Assembly: GCA_026394055.1 (NCBI GenBank)
Contig: JAPKYZ010000081.1
Location: 1-40,050, forward strand
Direction: 5' to 3'
DNA: 40,050 nt
DNA from: Acidobacteriota bacterium
Lineage (GTDB): Bacteria > Acidobacteriota > Terriglobia > Bryobacterales > Bryobacteraceae
The number at the start of each line of letters is the position of its first letter. Positions within the stretch are counted from its first letter, which is position 1. Position numbers and translations under genes: made by a program. The notes under the pieces were generated by a model. It searched no databases. It had not been told where the DNA came from and saw only the letters and a list, made by a program, of their open reading frames with translations. This document shows, one piece after another, positions 32,575 to 40,050 of the stretch.

Positions 32575-33399
32575 CTAACGCGCGTCGATATTGGGGGCGG
32601 GCGCCATAGTCGGCACCACGGTCATCACGCCGTTCGACGCCGTGTGCAGCGCGATCCCGGAAAAGCTGAGCCGCTCGTAAATATCAGCGCCCGGGAACGA
32701 CACGCGTCCCTCCAGCACGCCACGAAACTGCGCCAGCTGCGGATAACGCTCTCGCAGCACCAGAATCGCTTGGGTGGCCTGCTCAGAGGCACCAAACTGG
32801 TACGTGTCGGCGAAGATCACCTTGCCCGCCAGATCCCGGAACACCAGATCCACCAGTGCGGCGCCGGTGTCGTTGATCCAGACCAGTGTCGTGTCTTCAC
32901 CCTGACTCTGGTCGATCGGCAGGTAAAAGCGATCCTCCAGCTCCGGGCTAAACGACACCACGCCCGCCGTTGACACCACGCCCGCCGTCGACGCTGTGCC
33001 TCCAGATGTCTTGCGGAGGCGCGCTTGGGCCGACAGCTGCACCTTGTTGAACGAGATCACCTCGGCATAGCCCTGGGTGAGAGTGTCGCCGGTGCCGGGC
33101 GTCTCAATCTCGACGAATCCACCGGCCGGAAGTACGCCGTTCAGGCTGCCGTTGCCCACGGTCAACCCCGCCGGGGCCTTCAACTCCATCCGCCACAGGT
33201 CCACCAAGCCACCCTTCTTCATGAATGTAATCATGAAGTTGGCGGGAGCATTGCCCAGATTGACGATCGTGATGGACGTGCTCCAACCAGCGCCGTCCTG
33301 GATCAGCGGCAAATACCGGTCCGCCGCCGAAGCGGTCGCCGCCGCCACGCATCCCGGCAATCCCACCAGCAAAGCCAAGCTGCAAACAAGTGTTCTCAT
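32575..33399 (-). CDS. Secreted hypothetical protein
   Basis: 274 aa from the ATG at 33399. The signal (TLVCSLALLVGLPGCVAAATASA) could be cut after ASA or used as a lipoprotein signal at Cys (LPGC). The mature part is beta-rich (YLPLIQDGAGWSTSITIVNLGNAPANFMITF, FYLPIDQSQGEDTTLVWIN) with two similar halves that each begin with YLP.. and discuss a 'V/N' strand, suggesting two related Ig-like domains. A tandem 18-base repeat in the DNA (32954-32989) encodes STAGVV twice in the linker. No named family is recognised. An in-frame extension to 33465 is not supported. Confidence 0.72.
   Translation of the reverse strand: MRTLVCSLALLVGLPGCVAAATASAADRYLPLIQDGAGWSTSITIVNLGNAPANFMITFMKKGGLVDLWRMELKAPAGLTVGNGSLNGVLPAGGFVEIETPGTGDTLTQGYAEVISFNKVQLSAQARLRKTSGGTASTAGVVSTAGVVSFSPELEDRFYLPIDQSQGEDTTLVWINDTGAALVDLVFRDLAGKVIFADTYQFGASEQATQAILVLRERYPQLAQFRGVLEGRVSFPGADIYERLSFSGIALHTASNGVMTVVPTMAPAPNIDAR
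32954..32989 (-). repeat. Tandem 18-base coding repeat
   Basis: Two adjacent copies of an 18-base unit (32954-32971 and 32972-32989), differing at one base, encode STAGVV twice in the linker of the secreted hypothetical protein. A short tandem repeat like this can change copy number by slippage without losing the frame. Confidence 0.8.
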
Positions 33400-33547
33400 G
33401 CCTGTCACCGGGATCAGAATAAAGGTTGGATGTTGCAATGTGATGAGTATCCACCGCAACAACAACGAGACCGGCCAGGGCCCGGCACATACGGCGAACG
33501 GATGGATGCCCTGCCAGAGACGCCGCGCTAGGACGATCCGCGTAGGA

Positions 33548-34165
33548 TCACTCCGTCTCGCGCGTAACCTGGAGCCGCGCGCGGAGCTCCGCCGGTAGCG
33601 ATGCTTCCACGTCCGCCGTCAACAGCCCGGCCGCATCCATTCCGCGGATGTGGACGCGGTCTTCGTCTCGAAACGAAGTCAGCTTCATCCGCAGCAGATC
33701 CGCCACGGGGATCACACGAAACGTACTGCCGTAGAGACTTACTTCGACGGGGCAGACATCGGGCGCCGGCGCCAGATACGTGTCCTTCACTTTCTCACCG
33801 CTGAACGAAAGGTGGATCGCGTTTCGGGCGCCGGTGGTTTCTCCATAGAGCAGCATGTCGATGCCGCTGACACGGCGGTAACGGAACCCATGCTGACCAG
33901 CGACCGCAATCACCCGGTCCAGATCCGCGCGACGGATCAACACATCGATGTCGCGCGTAAGGCTGGAATGCGTCGAGTCCGCGTGCTCGACGTGAATGAA
34001 GACGGCCAAGCCACCAATCACTTCATGCGGAACGCCAGCTTGCTGCAGGGGGTCGGAAAACTTCTTTAGAGTGCCGACCAGGTCGAAGACGCGTTGCTCG
34101 AACATGAGGTGAACGAACTCGCCGCGTTCGGCTGCGCCTTCGACAACTTGCTCCAGCGTCAACAT
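33548..34165 (-). CDS. AbiEii-like nucleotidyltransferase-fold protein
   Basis: 205 aa. A central segment IGGLAVFIHVEHADS, then LTRDIDVLIRR fits the GG...DxD core of the AbiEii/DUF1814-type nucleotidyltransferases, and LYGSTFRVIPVADLLRMKLTSFRDEDRVHI is the usual downstream helix. Such proteins are toxins in AbiE systems or stand-alone enzymes of unknown target. No AbiEi-like antitoxin is adjacent. It begins seven bases after the ThuA gene on the same strand, so it may simply share its transcript. Confidence 0.72.
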   Translation of the reverse strand: MLTLEQVVEGAAERGEFVHLMFEQRVFDLVGTLKKFSDPLQQAGVPHEVIGGLAVFIHVEHADSTHSSLTRDIDVLIRRADLDRVIAVAGQHGFRYRRVSGIDMLLYGETTGARNAIHLSFSGEKVKDTYLAPAPDVCPVEVSLYGSTFRVIPVADLLRMKLTSFRDEDRVHIRGMDAAGLLTADVEASLPAELRARLQVTRETE

Positions 34166-34172
34166 AGGCCGC

Positions 34173-34979
34173 TTACGGCCGCGGGCGGGGCGTGGCGTCG
34201 CCGTCGGTGAGCTTCAGGGCCCACTTGATGGCTTCCAGATACATCTTCTGCACGTCCGGCCGGTCCCAGGCGTCTTCGCGGTGGCCGAAGGTCGAATAAA
34301 AGACGCGGCCGTTGCCGTACATCTTGGACCAGGCGACCGCGAAATCTTTGTCGGTGCGGCGGACGTTCTTGTTGCCCAGGTCCAGCTTGGTTTCATCCAG
34401 GCGGGCCAGCACACGCACCTTGTCGCGCGAGAAATCCTTTACCTGATAGATCTCATCCATCACGATGAACTGCTTGGGAAAGTGCTTCATCGCGGGGAAG
34501 TTTGAATCTTCAATGATGATCGGCGCCTGGAACTGGTTCCACGGGTGGAGGTCAAAATAGCCGCCCACCATCTCGCCAAACTCGGGCCACTTGTAGAACG
34601 TGTCGATGGCGGAGTGCACGCCGATGAAGCCTTTGCCGTCTTCCTTGATGAACTTCATGAAGTCGGCCTTCTGCTCGTCATCCAAATCCAGCTCGCCGGT
34701 GGTGTAGAAGACGACGGCGTCAAAGTAATCCAGGTTCTTGGCGTTGCCACCCAGCTTCTTCTTGGTCAGCAGCTGTGTGTCGGTGCGGATGTAGGTGTCA
34801 TAGAGGCCGGATTCCTGGCCCAGCTTCCAAATGGTCGCCAGCCCGTGGGAGGTGGCATCGTGCTGGAAGCCCTTGACGGCTCCGATACACAACACCTTCT
34901 TCCGCTTGGGCGCTTGTTGCGCCATCGAGAGCGAAGCCGCCGCCAGGGCGAGTACGAGGAAAAGCCGCAGTGTCCGCAT
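34173..34979 (-). CDS. Secreted ThuA-domain protein
   Basis: 268 aa from the ATG at 34979. A signal peptide (TLRLFLVLALAAASLSMAQ) precedes a class-I glutamine-amidotransferase-like ThuA fold (VLCIGAVKGFQHDATSHGL, YFDAVVFYTTGELDLDDEQKADFMKFIKEDGKGFIGVHSAIDTFYKWPEF, GNGRVFYSTFGHREDAWDRPDVQKMYLEAIKWAL). ThuA proteins are linked to trehalose and other sugar use; the catalytic role is not settled. The start is chosen at the signal peptide; TATCAT (minus strand, 34994-34989) nine bases upstream supports it. The longer frame to 35066 overlaps the SDR gene. Confidence 0.87.
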   Translation of the reverse strand: MRTLRLFLVLALAAASLSMAQQAPKRKKVLCIGAVKGFQHDATSHGLATIWKLGQESGLYDTYIRTDTQLLTKKKLGGNAKNLDYFDAVVFYTTGELDLDDEQKADFMKFIKEDGKGFIGVHSAIDTFYKWPEFGEMVGGYFDLHPWNQFQAPIIIEDSNFPAMKHFPKQFIVMDEIYQVKDFSRDKVRVLARLDETKLDLGNKNVRRTDKDFAVAWSKMYGNGRVFYSTFGHREDAWDRPDVQKMYLEAIKWALKLTDGDATPRPRP

Positions 34980-35010
34980 GACGCCGCTATGATATCGCGA
35001 CGGGCGCCGT

Positions 35011-35880
35011 TTAGGGACGGCCCCGGTCCGGTTGATCACGCTGCAGTCGACGCAAGGTATAGGCATCGGTGTCGAGCGTCATTTGCGCCAGCCGCTCCCA
35101 ATCATCGTTGACGTGGAGCAAGCGGCCCGTAATGTGGTTCGACTTAGGAGATGCCAGCAGCAAGGCCAAATGGAGCTGCCGGTCCGGGGCGGCGCCGCCC
35201 GTTAAACGTACCTGCTCCGCACGCCGGACCTCTTGATCACCGGCCCGGTCACCGGCCCGCAGAATCTCATCGGTCATGGCGGTGTAGGCACCGCCGGGCG
35301 ACATGCAATTGGCTTGGACATTGTGTTCCGCCACTTCGTCCGCCAGCGTTTCGATGAACCGGGCGATCGCCGTCTTCGACGCGGCGTAGGCTGAAAAGTT
35401 CGGCCGCGAACTGGCCACGCCACCGCCGGTCAAGGCGATCAACTTCCCGCTGCGGCCCGCGATCATCGACGGCAACACGGCCCGGCAGGCGTTGACGGTA
35501 CCGCCCAGGTTAGTCTCGATCACATCCCACCAGGCCTTGGAGTCACTCTCCACCGTGGGGCCGATGGGGCCCTGGATGCCGGCGGCACAGATCAGAATCT
35601 CCACCGGATGCCCAAACTTCACCGCCGTGCTGTTGGCCGTGACGGCCAGAAACTCACCATCCCGCACGTCGCCCGCAAACCGCGCCGAGGATCCGCCGGA
35701 GTGCTGAATTTCGAGATTGGTTAAGTCCAGCTCCGCCCGGCTACGAGCCACCAGCGCCACATGGGCGCCGCGAGCCGCAAACTCCAGTGCCAGCCGCTTG
35801 CCAATGCCGCGCCCGGCTCCAGTGATGAGAACCACCTTGCCGGCCACCACCGTTTCTGAAGGACCCTTATTCTTGCTCAC
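35011..35880 (-). CDS. SDR-family NAD(P)-dependent oxidoreductase
   Basis: 289 aa from GTG at 35880. Rossmann motif TGAGRGIG (20-27), CAAG (98-101, usually NNAG) and the catalytic YAASK with Tyr165 and Lys169 are present. The usual catalytic Ser about 13 residues before Tyr is replaced around LTGGGVAS by Thr/Gly residues, so activity may be altered. The C-terminal tail ([27 protein letters not shown]) is seen in a distinct SDR subgroup. TACACT (minus strand, 35896-35891) is ten bases before the GTG. It is divergent from infA across a 102-base gap. Confidence 0.87.
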   Translation of the reverse strand: MSKNKGPSETVVAGKVVLITGAGRGIGKRLALEFAARGAHVALVARSRAELDLTNLEIQHSGGSSARFAGDVRDGEFLAVTANSTAVKFGHPVEILICAAGIQGPIGPTVESDSKAWWDVIETNLGGTVNACRAVLPSMIAGRSGKLIALTGGGVASSRPNFSAYAASKTAIARFIETLADEVAEHNVQANCMSPGGAYTAMTDEILRAGDRAGDQEVRRAEQVRLTGGAAPDRQLHLALLLASPKSNHITGRLLHVNDDWERLAQMTLDTDAYTLRRLQRDQPDRGRP

Positions 35881-35982
35881 GCTCGCACGAAGTGTAACGC
35901 ACTTGGGTGGGGGCGGCGTATACTCAGTATTGGTACGGTCGCGAATTGCGGCTGTGCACTGTTCAATTTCAAGCGGAGGCGG

Positions 35983-36201
35983 ATGAGTAAAGAAGATTCG
36001 ATCGAAGTCACTGGCACGGTATCGGAAAAGTTTCCGAGCGGCCTGTTTAGTGTCACGTTGGACCAGGACCGTACCGTGCTCGCCCACTTGGCGGGCAAGC
36101 TGCGCCGCAACCGTATCCGGGTGCTGGCCGGCGACCGCGTCACTTTGGAGATGTCGCCCTACGACTTGACCAAGGGCCGCATCACCTACCGCCACAAGTA
36201 G
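35983..36201 (+). CDS. infA: Translation initiation factor IF-1
   Basis: 72 aa, exactly the family length. OB-fold sequence [71 protein letters not shown]-1 sits in the ribosomal A site during initiation. A strong GGAGG site is placed just before the ATG, in contrast to many neighbours with leaderless-type starts. It is not next to ribosomal-protein genes here, which are its partners in many bacteria. Confidence 0.96.
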   Translation: MSKEDSIEVTGTVSEKFPSGLFSVTLDQDRTVLAHLAGKLRRNRIRVLAGDRVTLEMSPYDLTKGRITYRHK

Positions 36202-36410
36202 CTCGAACTTCCTGCCGGGCTGGCTCCCGCTGGCGATCAGGGCGCTGGACCGGACGGCGGCAAAGTCCTAGGGACGGGCGCGTCACGTGCCCGGCGGGGT
36301 GTGATCACAACCCTCCGGCGATAATTTCCCGGCTCACCATTCCGCGCTAACAAATTCAAATCAGAAGTTCTAGGCAACCCGCAGCGGCTCCGCGGGAGCT
36401 GCTGGAACTC

Positions 36411-36439
36411 TCGACACCCTCGTTCCCCGTTTCTATACT
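36411..36439 (+). promoter_or_regulatory. Promoter of the AAA+ gene
   Basis: TCGACA (36411-36416) and TATACT (36434-36439) are separated by 17 bases. A GC-rich hairpin (CAGCGGCTCC 36382-36391, GGAGCTGCTG 36395-36404) lies just upstream. The rest of the 36202-36443 gap shows no gene. Confidence 0.55.
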
Positions 36440-36443
36440 TCCG

Positions 36444-37505
36444 GTGGCTCCAAAGGGGGGCAGCTTGAAGGTATCCACCACAGTCACCAAACTACGGCGG
36501 CCGAACCCGGAGGCCGCACCGGCCTCACTGGAAGGCCAGTTGAACGCCCGCCTGATTGGGCAAACCCAAGCCACGCGCGCGATCGTTCCCTACGTCCAGA
36601 TGTTCCAGGCCGGTTTGTCGATGGAGGGCCGCCCCGCGGGTGTATTCCTGCTGTTAGGCCCCACCGGCACCGGCAAAACCCGGACCGTCGAGACGCTGGC
36701 CGCCGCTCTCCATGGCAGTGAGCGGAATCTGGTGAAGGTGGATTGCGGCGAGTTCCAGATGGAGCACGAAGTGGCCAAGCTGATCGGCGCCCCGCCCGGC
36801 TATCTGGGCCACCGCGAAACGCCGCCCATGCTGACCCAAGCCAAGCTCTCCGCCGCGGCCAGCGAAAAATGCCCGCTCTCGATTGTGCTGTTTGACGAAA
36901 TCGAAAAAGCCGCCGCTTCCATGACGCGGCTGCTGCTGGGCGTGCTCGACAAAGCCTCGCTGCGCTTGGGCGACAACACGGCGGTGAACTTCGACCGCAC
37001 GCTGATCTTCTTGACCTCGAACTTGGGCGCCCAAGGGATCGCCAAGGAGCTCCGCCCCGGCCTGGGCTTTGAGCGGCCAACCGTGGCCGCGGAGGAGCGC
37101 CGCGCGCGCCTGGAGACCGTGGCCGTCAACGCGATGAAGCGCAAGTTCACGCCCGAGTTTGTGAACCGCATCGACAAAGTGATCACCTACCAGCCCCTGG
37201 ACCGCCCGGCGCTGGAACGCATTCTCGGCCTGGAGCTGGACGAGATCCAGCGCCACATCGACCGCCGCCTCACCTCCCGCGCCTTCCAGCTGGAAGTGCC
37301 CCTCCGCGCGCGCCGCGCCCTGCTCGACCAAGGCACCAGCCCGGAATATGGCGCCCGGGAATTGAAGCGCACCCTGCAACGCTCCATCTTGCAGCCCTTG
37401 GCCGCTCTGGTCGCCGAAAGCCGCATCGCCCCGGGGAGCACGGTGCGCGTTGAGTTCGACGGCCAGGATTTTGTGTTGGACCCGCCGTCGAGCCAAGCGG
37501 CGTAG
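36444..37505 (+). CDS. Stand-alone Clp-type AAA+ ATPase module
   Basis: 353 aa as listed from GTG 36444. The sequence is a single AAA+ module like the second ATPase domain of ClpB/ClpC: Walker A GPTGTGKT, Walker B IVLFDEIEKA, sensor I FLTSN, arginine-finger region FTPEFVNRIDK and sensor II GARELKR, followed by the ClpB small domain. There is no Clp N-domain and no first ATPase domain. Without a ClpP-binding loop being evident it may remodel proteins without degrading them. A promoter TCGACA (36411-36416), 17 bases, TATACT (36434-36439) would start RNA near 36446, so the in-frame TTG at 36465, preceded by a GGGGGG run, is a possible true start. Confidence 0.85.
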   Translation: MAPKGGSLKVSTTVTKLRRPNPEAAPASLEGQLNARLIGQTQATRAIVPYVQMFQAGLSMEGRPAGVFLLLGPTGTGKTRTVETLAAALHGSERNLVKVDCGEFQMEHEVAKLIGAPPGYLGHRETPPMLTQAKLSAAASEKCPLSIVLFDEIEKAAASMTRLLLGVLDKASLRLGDNTAVNFDRTLIFLTSNLGAQGIAKELRPGLGFERPTVAAEERRARLETVAVNAMKRKFTPEFVNRIDKVITYQPLDRPALERILGLELDEIQRHIDRRLTSRAFQLEVPLRARRALLDQGTSPEYGARELKRTLQRSILQPLAALVAESRIAPGSTVRVEFDGQDFVLDPPSSQAA

Positions 37506-37553
37506 CGGCCTTCCGCCCGCGTCTCGCATCGGTCCGTGGTATGGTGCATCGGT

Positions 37554-37823
37554 ATGGCCACCGCCAAAGTCACGATCACCGTTGACGACGCCCAACTAAC
37601 AGAAATCCGAGCCCTGGTGGCCGCCGGAGAGGCAGCCAACGTCTCCGCCTTCGTGAAGCACGCCGTGTCAGTCGCCCTTTCCGACGTGGCCGGGTGGCGC
37701 CAGATGCTGGCGGCGGGGCTGAAAGAAACAGGTGGGCCGCTGACGAAGAAGGAGCGGGAGTGGGCGGACTCCATCCTGGCTCCGTCCGCTTCCAGAGTGA
37801 CTAAGAACGACAAGGCCGCGTGA
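37554..37823 (+). CDS. Ribbon-helix-helix antitoxin-like protein
   Basis: 89 aa from the ATG at 37554. MATAKVTITVDDAQLTEIRALVAAG followed by NVSAFVKHAVSVAL is a VapB-like RHH DNA-binding domain; the rest is a helical tail that would hold a toxin (REWADSILAP). TATGGT (37540-37545) is eight bases before the start. Its stop overlaps a GTG (GTGA) that begins a PIN-toxin-like remnant, so it is an antitoxin that has lost its partner. Confidence 0.75.
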   Translation: MATAKVTITVDDAQLTEIRALVAAGEAANVSAFVKHAVSVALSDVAGWRQMLAAGLKETGGPLTKKEREWADSILAPSASRVTKNDKAA

Positions 37824-37870
37824 GCGGCGTCACCTTCGATGACGGTGCGCCGCTGTTCGAGGCCAATTCC
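37820..37870 (+). pseudogene. VapC-type PIN toxin, 5' remnant
   Basis: From the GTG overlapping the antitoxin stop, the frame reads VSGVTFDDGAPLFE. PIN toxins paired with such antitoxins begin (M/V)SGVTFDAGALIA.E, with the Asp in FD as first metal ligand. After about 12 codons the match stops and the remaining ~120 codons of a PIN domain are absent; the DNA to 37948 shows no gene. The toxin seems to have been deleted. Confidence 0.5.
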
Positions 37871-37948
37871 GGAGTGCCTACAAACCGTACAACGGTTTCA
37901 CCTCCCCCAGCGGGACTTGTCTGTCGCCGCTCTCTGGAACTTAGGCCA

Positions 37949-38428
37949 CTACTTCACTCGACGGTAGTTCATCGTCATGAACTGCATCCAGCTTCCGTCA
38001 GCATTGCGCATCTGGGAACGGAACGATCTGTTGTCGGCGTCAATAATCTCTATCGAATCCCGATACATGGCTGTAGTTCCGTCACCCGACATACTGGGGC
38101 CTTCGGCATCCATGTTCAAAGTATTGCCTTCTTTGGAACACTCGTACACCCACAACTTCGTCATCATTGACCCGAACCATGTCGCGACGAACTTCTTCAG
38201 GTCGGGGTCATATCCGGCCGTAATCACCATGGTGGCGGGTTTGCCATCGGGCATCGGTCCTTGCCCCTCAGCCAGGACCCAAAAATCGCCAATGGCCCGG
38301 ACGATTTCAGTTCCGGTGCACTTCATGGGAGGCTTGTCCGGCCCCATCAGGACCTCGGATTCATAAGTCCACTCTCCCGCCATTTGCTGGAGCCATCGGT
38401 GTTCTTGTTGCTGCTCAATGATGTCCAT
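37949..38428 (-). CDS. DUF1579-family protein
   Basis: 159 aa. HRWLQQMAGEWTYESEVLMGPDKPPMKCTGTEIVRAIGDFWVLAEGQG, TMVITAGYDPDLKKFVATWFGSMMTKLWVYEC and WMQFMTMNYRRV match DUF1579 proteins, lipocalin-like beta barrels of unknown function. An excellent TAGGAGG site lies nine bases before the ATG at 38428. Single gene. Confidence 0.87.
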   Translation of the reverse strand: MDIIEQQQEHRWLQQMAGEWTYESEVLMGPDKPPMKCTGTEIVRAIGDFWVLAEGQGPMPDGKPATMVITAGYDPDLKKFVATWFGSMMTKLWVYECSKEGNTLNMDAEGPSMSGDGTTAMYRDSIEIIDADNRSFRSQMRNADGSWMQFMTMNYRRVK

Positions 38429-38637
38429 GAGATCTATCCTCCTACAGAATGCTACTGTTTGTCGCCAGCGCGGATCACTGATGGCGGGGCTCTCGGGCGT
38501 GGGCCATCGGGACGTTAGTCACCATGGGGTTTTCTGAATTGAGCCGCGAAAGCGATCTAAGCCAACGCGACGGACGCGCGGTCCTGGGTTCTCTGGACCG
38601 ATCAGGCAAACCCACCGCCCCGGGTATCCAGGCACCT

Positions 38638-38661
38638 GCAATTCAGTGCGCAATTCAGTGC
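38638..38661. repeat. Tandem 12-base repeat
   Basis: GCAATTCAGTGC occurs twice back to back (38638-38649, 38650-38661), followed by GCA. It lies in the 262-base gap 38429-38690 between two minus-strand genes, in which no gene is seen. Confidence 0.75.
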
Positions 38662-38690
38662 GCAGATGCCGCGGAGGGGCCCGCCACTAC

Positions 38691-39044
38691 TTAGCCCGCA
38701 TCCCCCAGCTCCATCGCCGCAATGAGACCGCCCGTGACGGTAAACACGTGCAGTACCTCTCCGTCTACGAGAACATTCCCTTGCAGGTCCTTGACGAGTT
38801 GATGCACTCGGACGCAGGCCCGGCCAGCTTCATCCAAGTCAATGGCCAGTGGTTCGACATGGGGGTCCAACTCCTTCCATTGTTGGGTCCAATAGGCGCG
38901 GACCGCCTCTTTCCCAGTGATCATGACGCCCTCGGCCGCCTTGGGCCACCGGACGTCAGCCGTCATCAGGGCCAGCACCCCGTCCATGTCCCGCCGGTTG
39001 AAGGCCGAGTAGGCCTGCTCAATAATGCTCGCCGTGTCCGCCAT
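38691..39044 (-). CDS. SnoaL-like / NTF2-fold protein
   Basis: 117 aa. IEQAYSAFNRRDMDGVLALMTADVRWP followed by GKEAVRAYWTQQWKELDPHVEPL and GEVLHVFTVTGGLIAAMEL is a typical SnoaL-like cone fold. Such proteins bind small molecules and include isomerases, cyclases and binding proteins; the ligand is unknown. A good AGGAGG site precedes the ATG at 39044. Confidence 0.87.
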   Translation of the reverse strand: MADTASIIEQAYSAFNRRDMDGVLALMTADVRWPKAAEGVMITGKEAVRAYWTQQWKELDPHVEPLAIDLDEAGRACVRVHQLVKDLQGNVLVDGEVLHVFTVTGGLIAAMELGDAG

Positions 39045-39202
39045 CGATCCTCCTGAAGTCTCTTCAAGCGCTAACTCATTGTCCCCCGCGACGGTACCCG
39101 CTCACCGCGAGAAAAACGTCCGGCAACGCCGGAAACCAGCATGAAAAGCCGTCTCGCCGAACTTGCTTTCCGCAGCGTGCGTATATACACTTGTATCGAC
39201 CG

Positions 39203-39490
39203 ATGCAATTCGAATGGGACCCGGACAAGAACCGAGCCAACCTCGCCTAGCACGGAATCGATTTCGCGTTGGCGGCGCTTGTGTTCGCGGATTCTCACGT
39301 GACGCTGAGGGAAGATCGAATAGTCGAGATGGGCGAACGCCGTTGGCATGCTTTGGGGCTGGCCGCGGGGTTGGAGCCGATTCTGTTGGTCGTTCATGTT
39401 TACAGGGAGGCAAGCGATGGCGAAGAAATCATCCGCATCATCTCAGCCAGAAAAGCTCGTCAGAGTGAGTGCCGAGCGTATCTTCAGTAA
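39203..39490 (+). pseudogene. BrnT-type toxin with a premature TAG
   Basis: Reading from the ATG at 39203 gives MQFEWDPDKNRANLA, a TAG at 39248-39250, then HGIDFALAALVFADSHVTL and the conserved end IIRIISARKARQSE. In intact BrnT the stop position is a Lys (…N..KHG.SF), one base from TAG. With that codon restored the protein would be 95 aa, the family length. Only a single nonsense change breaks it. The cognate antitoxin follows with overlap. Confidence 0.85.
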
Positions 39491-39761
39491 ACCGATTACG
39501 AAGGCCCAGCGCGAGCGGCTGGCACAACTGGCCGCCAAGCCGGACTCCGCGATCGACGTGTCCGACATACCTCCGTTGACTGACGAGGAACTGGCGCAAA
39601 TGGTCCCGTACCGGCTGCGATCCAAGACGACGCTTATTTCCTTTCGCGTCCAGAACGATGTCCTCACCTGGCTGAGATCGAAAGGGCCGGGTCATTTGAG
39701 CCGGATCAATGCGATTCTGGCCAACGTGATGGATGCCGAGCAGCGACTGAAGAGCGCTTAA
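39417..39761 (+). CDS. brnA: BrnA-type antitoxin
   Basis: 114 aa from the ATG at 39417. A basic N-terminus, a middle part with DVSDIPPLTDEELAQMVPYR, and the BrnA ribbon-helix-helix end KTTLISFRVQNDVLTWLRSKGPGHLSRINAILANVM. It overlaps the broken brnT by 74 bases, the usual order. Compared with the brnA at 20423-20713 it shares the RHH core but has a longer, different N-terminal half, so the two loci are separate acquisitions or old paralogues. Confidence 0.87.
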   Translation: MAKKSSASSQPEKLVRVSAERIFSKPITKAQRERLAQLAAKPDSAIDVSDIPPLTDEELAQMVPYRLRSKTTLISFRVQNDVLTWLRSKGPGHLSRINAILANVMDAEQRLKSA

Positions 39762-39887
39762 GCGTCCTCAATGGCTGCGCCGCCTGAGTGCCTGGATCAA
39801 TCGGGTGAAGAACCGGTGCTACCAGCGCTCTTGCCCGGTTACGCCGCGTATCGAATCCGATCAACGGTGCAGTGCAGAGCAATGCCA

Positions 39888-40050
39888 CTATCGCCTCGCC
39901 TCAGACTCTACCGTCTCCATCACCACGGACCCCGCCATCTGCCGGATCTCGAGCGAGAAGCGCACTGAACCCGTGGCATCGGAGTAGAGCAGCCACCCGG
40001 CGCGCAATTGGTCGAGGTCGAGCGGGACGGTCTTGTCGCCATCGGCGGAG
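39888..40050 (-). CDS. Unrecognised protein, C-terminal fragment
   Basis: The frame enters from the right edge and ends at the TAG 39890-39888: 53 residues are visible, including DKTVPLDLDQLRAGWLLYSD, VRFSLEIRQMAGSVVMET. The even hydrophobic pattern and codon usage like that of the neighbours suggest a real gene. No family is recognised. The rest lies beyond the window. Confidence 0.5.
   Translation of the reverse strand, partial: SADGDKTVPLDLDQLRAGWLLYSDATGSVRFSLEIRQMAGSVVMETVESEARR

Overview
The window looks like a piece of chromosome from a GC-rich, Gram-negative, free-living bacterium, most likely an acidobacterium of the Solibacter/Bryobacter type. The pointers are a PadR regulator next to a MacB-like permease of the acidobacterial orphan-permease (ADOP) type, a PEP-CTERM protein, a large secreted sortilin-like beta-propeller, an outer-membrane barrel and several secreted DinB-like proteins. 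This lineage call is inference from gene content; no 16S or other marker search was possible.

Left end (1-2114): the start of dnaN and all of dnaA, both on the minus strand, with an AT-rich spacer between them and paired DnaA-box-like palindromes upstream of dnaA. This is the usual layout of a bacterial replication origin. The dnaA reading frame is intact but lacks about 42 residues of the AAA+ core, including sensor I and the arginine finger. A tRNA-Gly(GCC) with a clear promoter follows.

2193-10594: a secreted DinB-like protein; a MerR/GyrI-type regulator with a textbook MerR operator; a secreted S9 peptidase; a MntA/HepT-type toxin-antitoxin pair whose HepT is frameshifted; a MerR-HTH/TPR fusion; an outer-membrane barrel whose signal peptide is cut off by an in-frame TGA; and feoA-feoB for ferrous iron uptake.

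10749-21000: an orphan hybrid sensor kinase with a periplasmic solute-binding sensor; an MFS transporter; a small protein/HNH nuclease pair; the 1026-residue propeller; a 50-codon small ORF; thioredoxin reductase; DoxX; a second secreted DinB protein; and an intact BrnT/BrnA toxin-antitoxin pair.

21041-29758: PadR plus ADOP permease under a long palindrome; two convergent paralogous secreted proteins that fuse a one-haem CxxCH region to a ComEA-like helix-hairpin-helix domain; an amidohydrolase followed by a CnbZ/RidA-like protein; and a sugar-dehydrogenase-like propeller followed by a PEP-CTERM protein and a strong terminator.

29821-40050: an enolase-superfamily enzyme, an acyl carrier protein and a ketosynthase in one run; a secreted hypothetical protein; a ThuA-domain protein and an AbiEii-like nucleotidyltransferase; an SDR enzyme divergent from infA; a stand-alone Clp-type AAA+ module; an orphan RHH antitoxin followed by a VapC remnant; DUF1579 and SnoaL-like proteins; a second BrnT/BrnA pair with a nonsense-mutated toxin; and the C-terminal end of an unrecognised gene.

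Two themes cut across the window. Many genes have a -10-like hexamer only 5-10 bases before the start codon, which suggests widespread leaderless transcription. Toxin-antitoxin loci are numerous, and in three of the four the toxin gene is broken.
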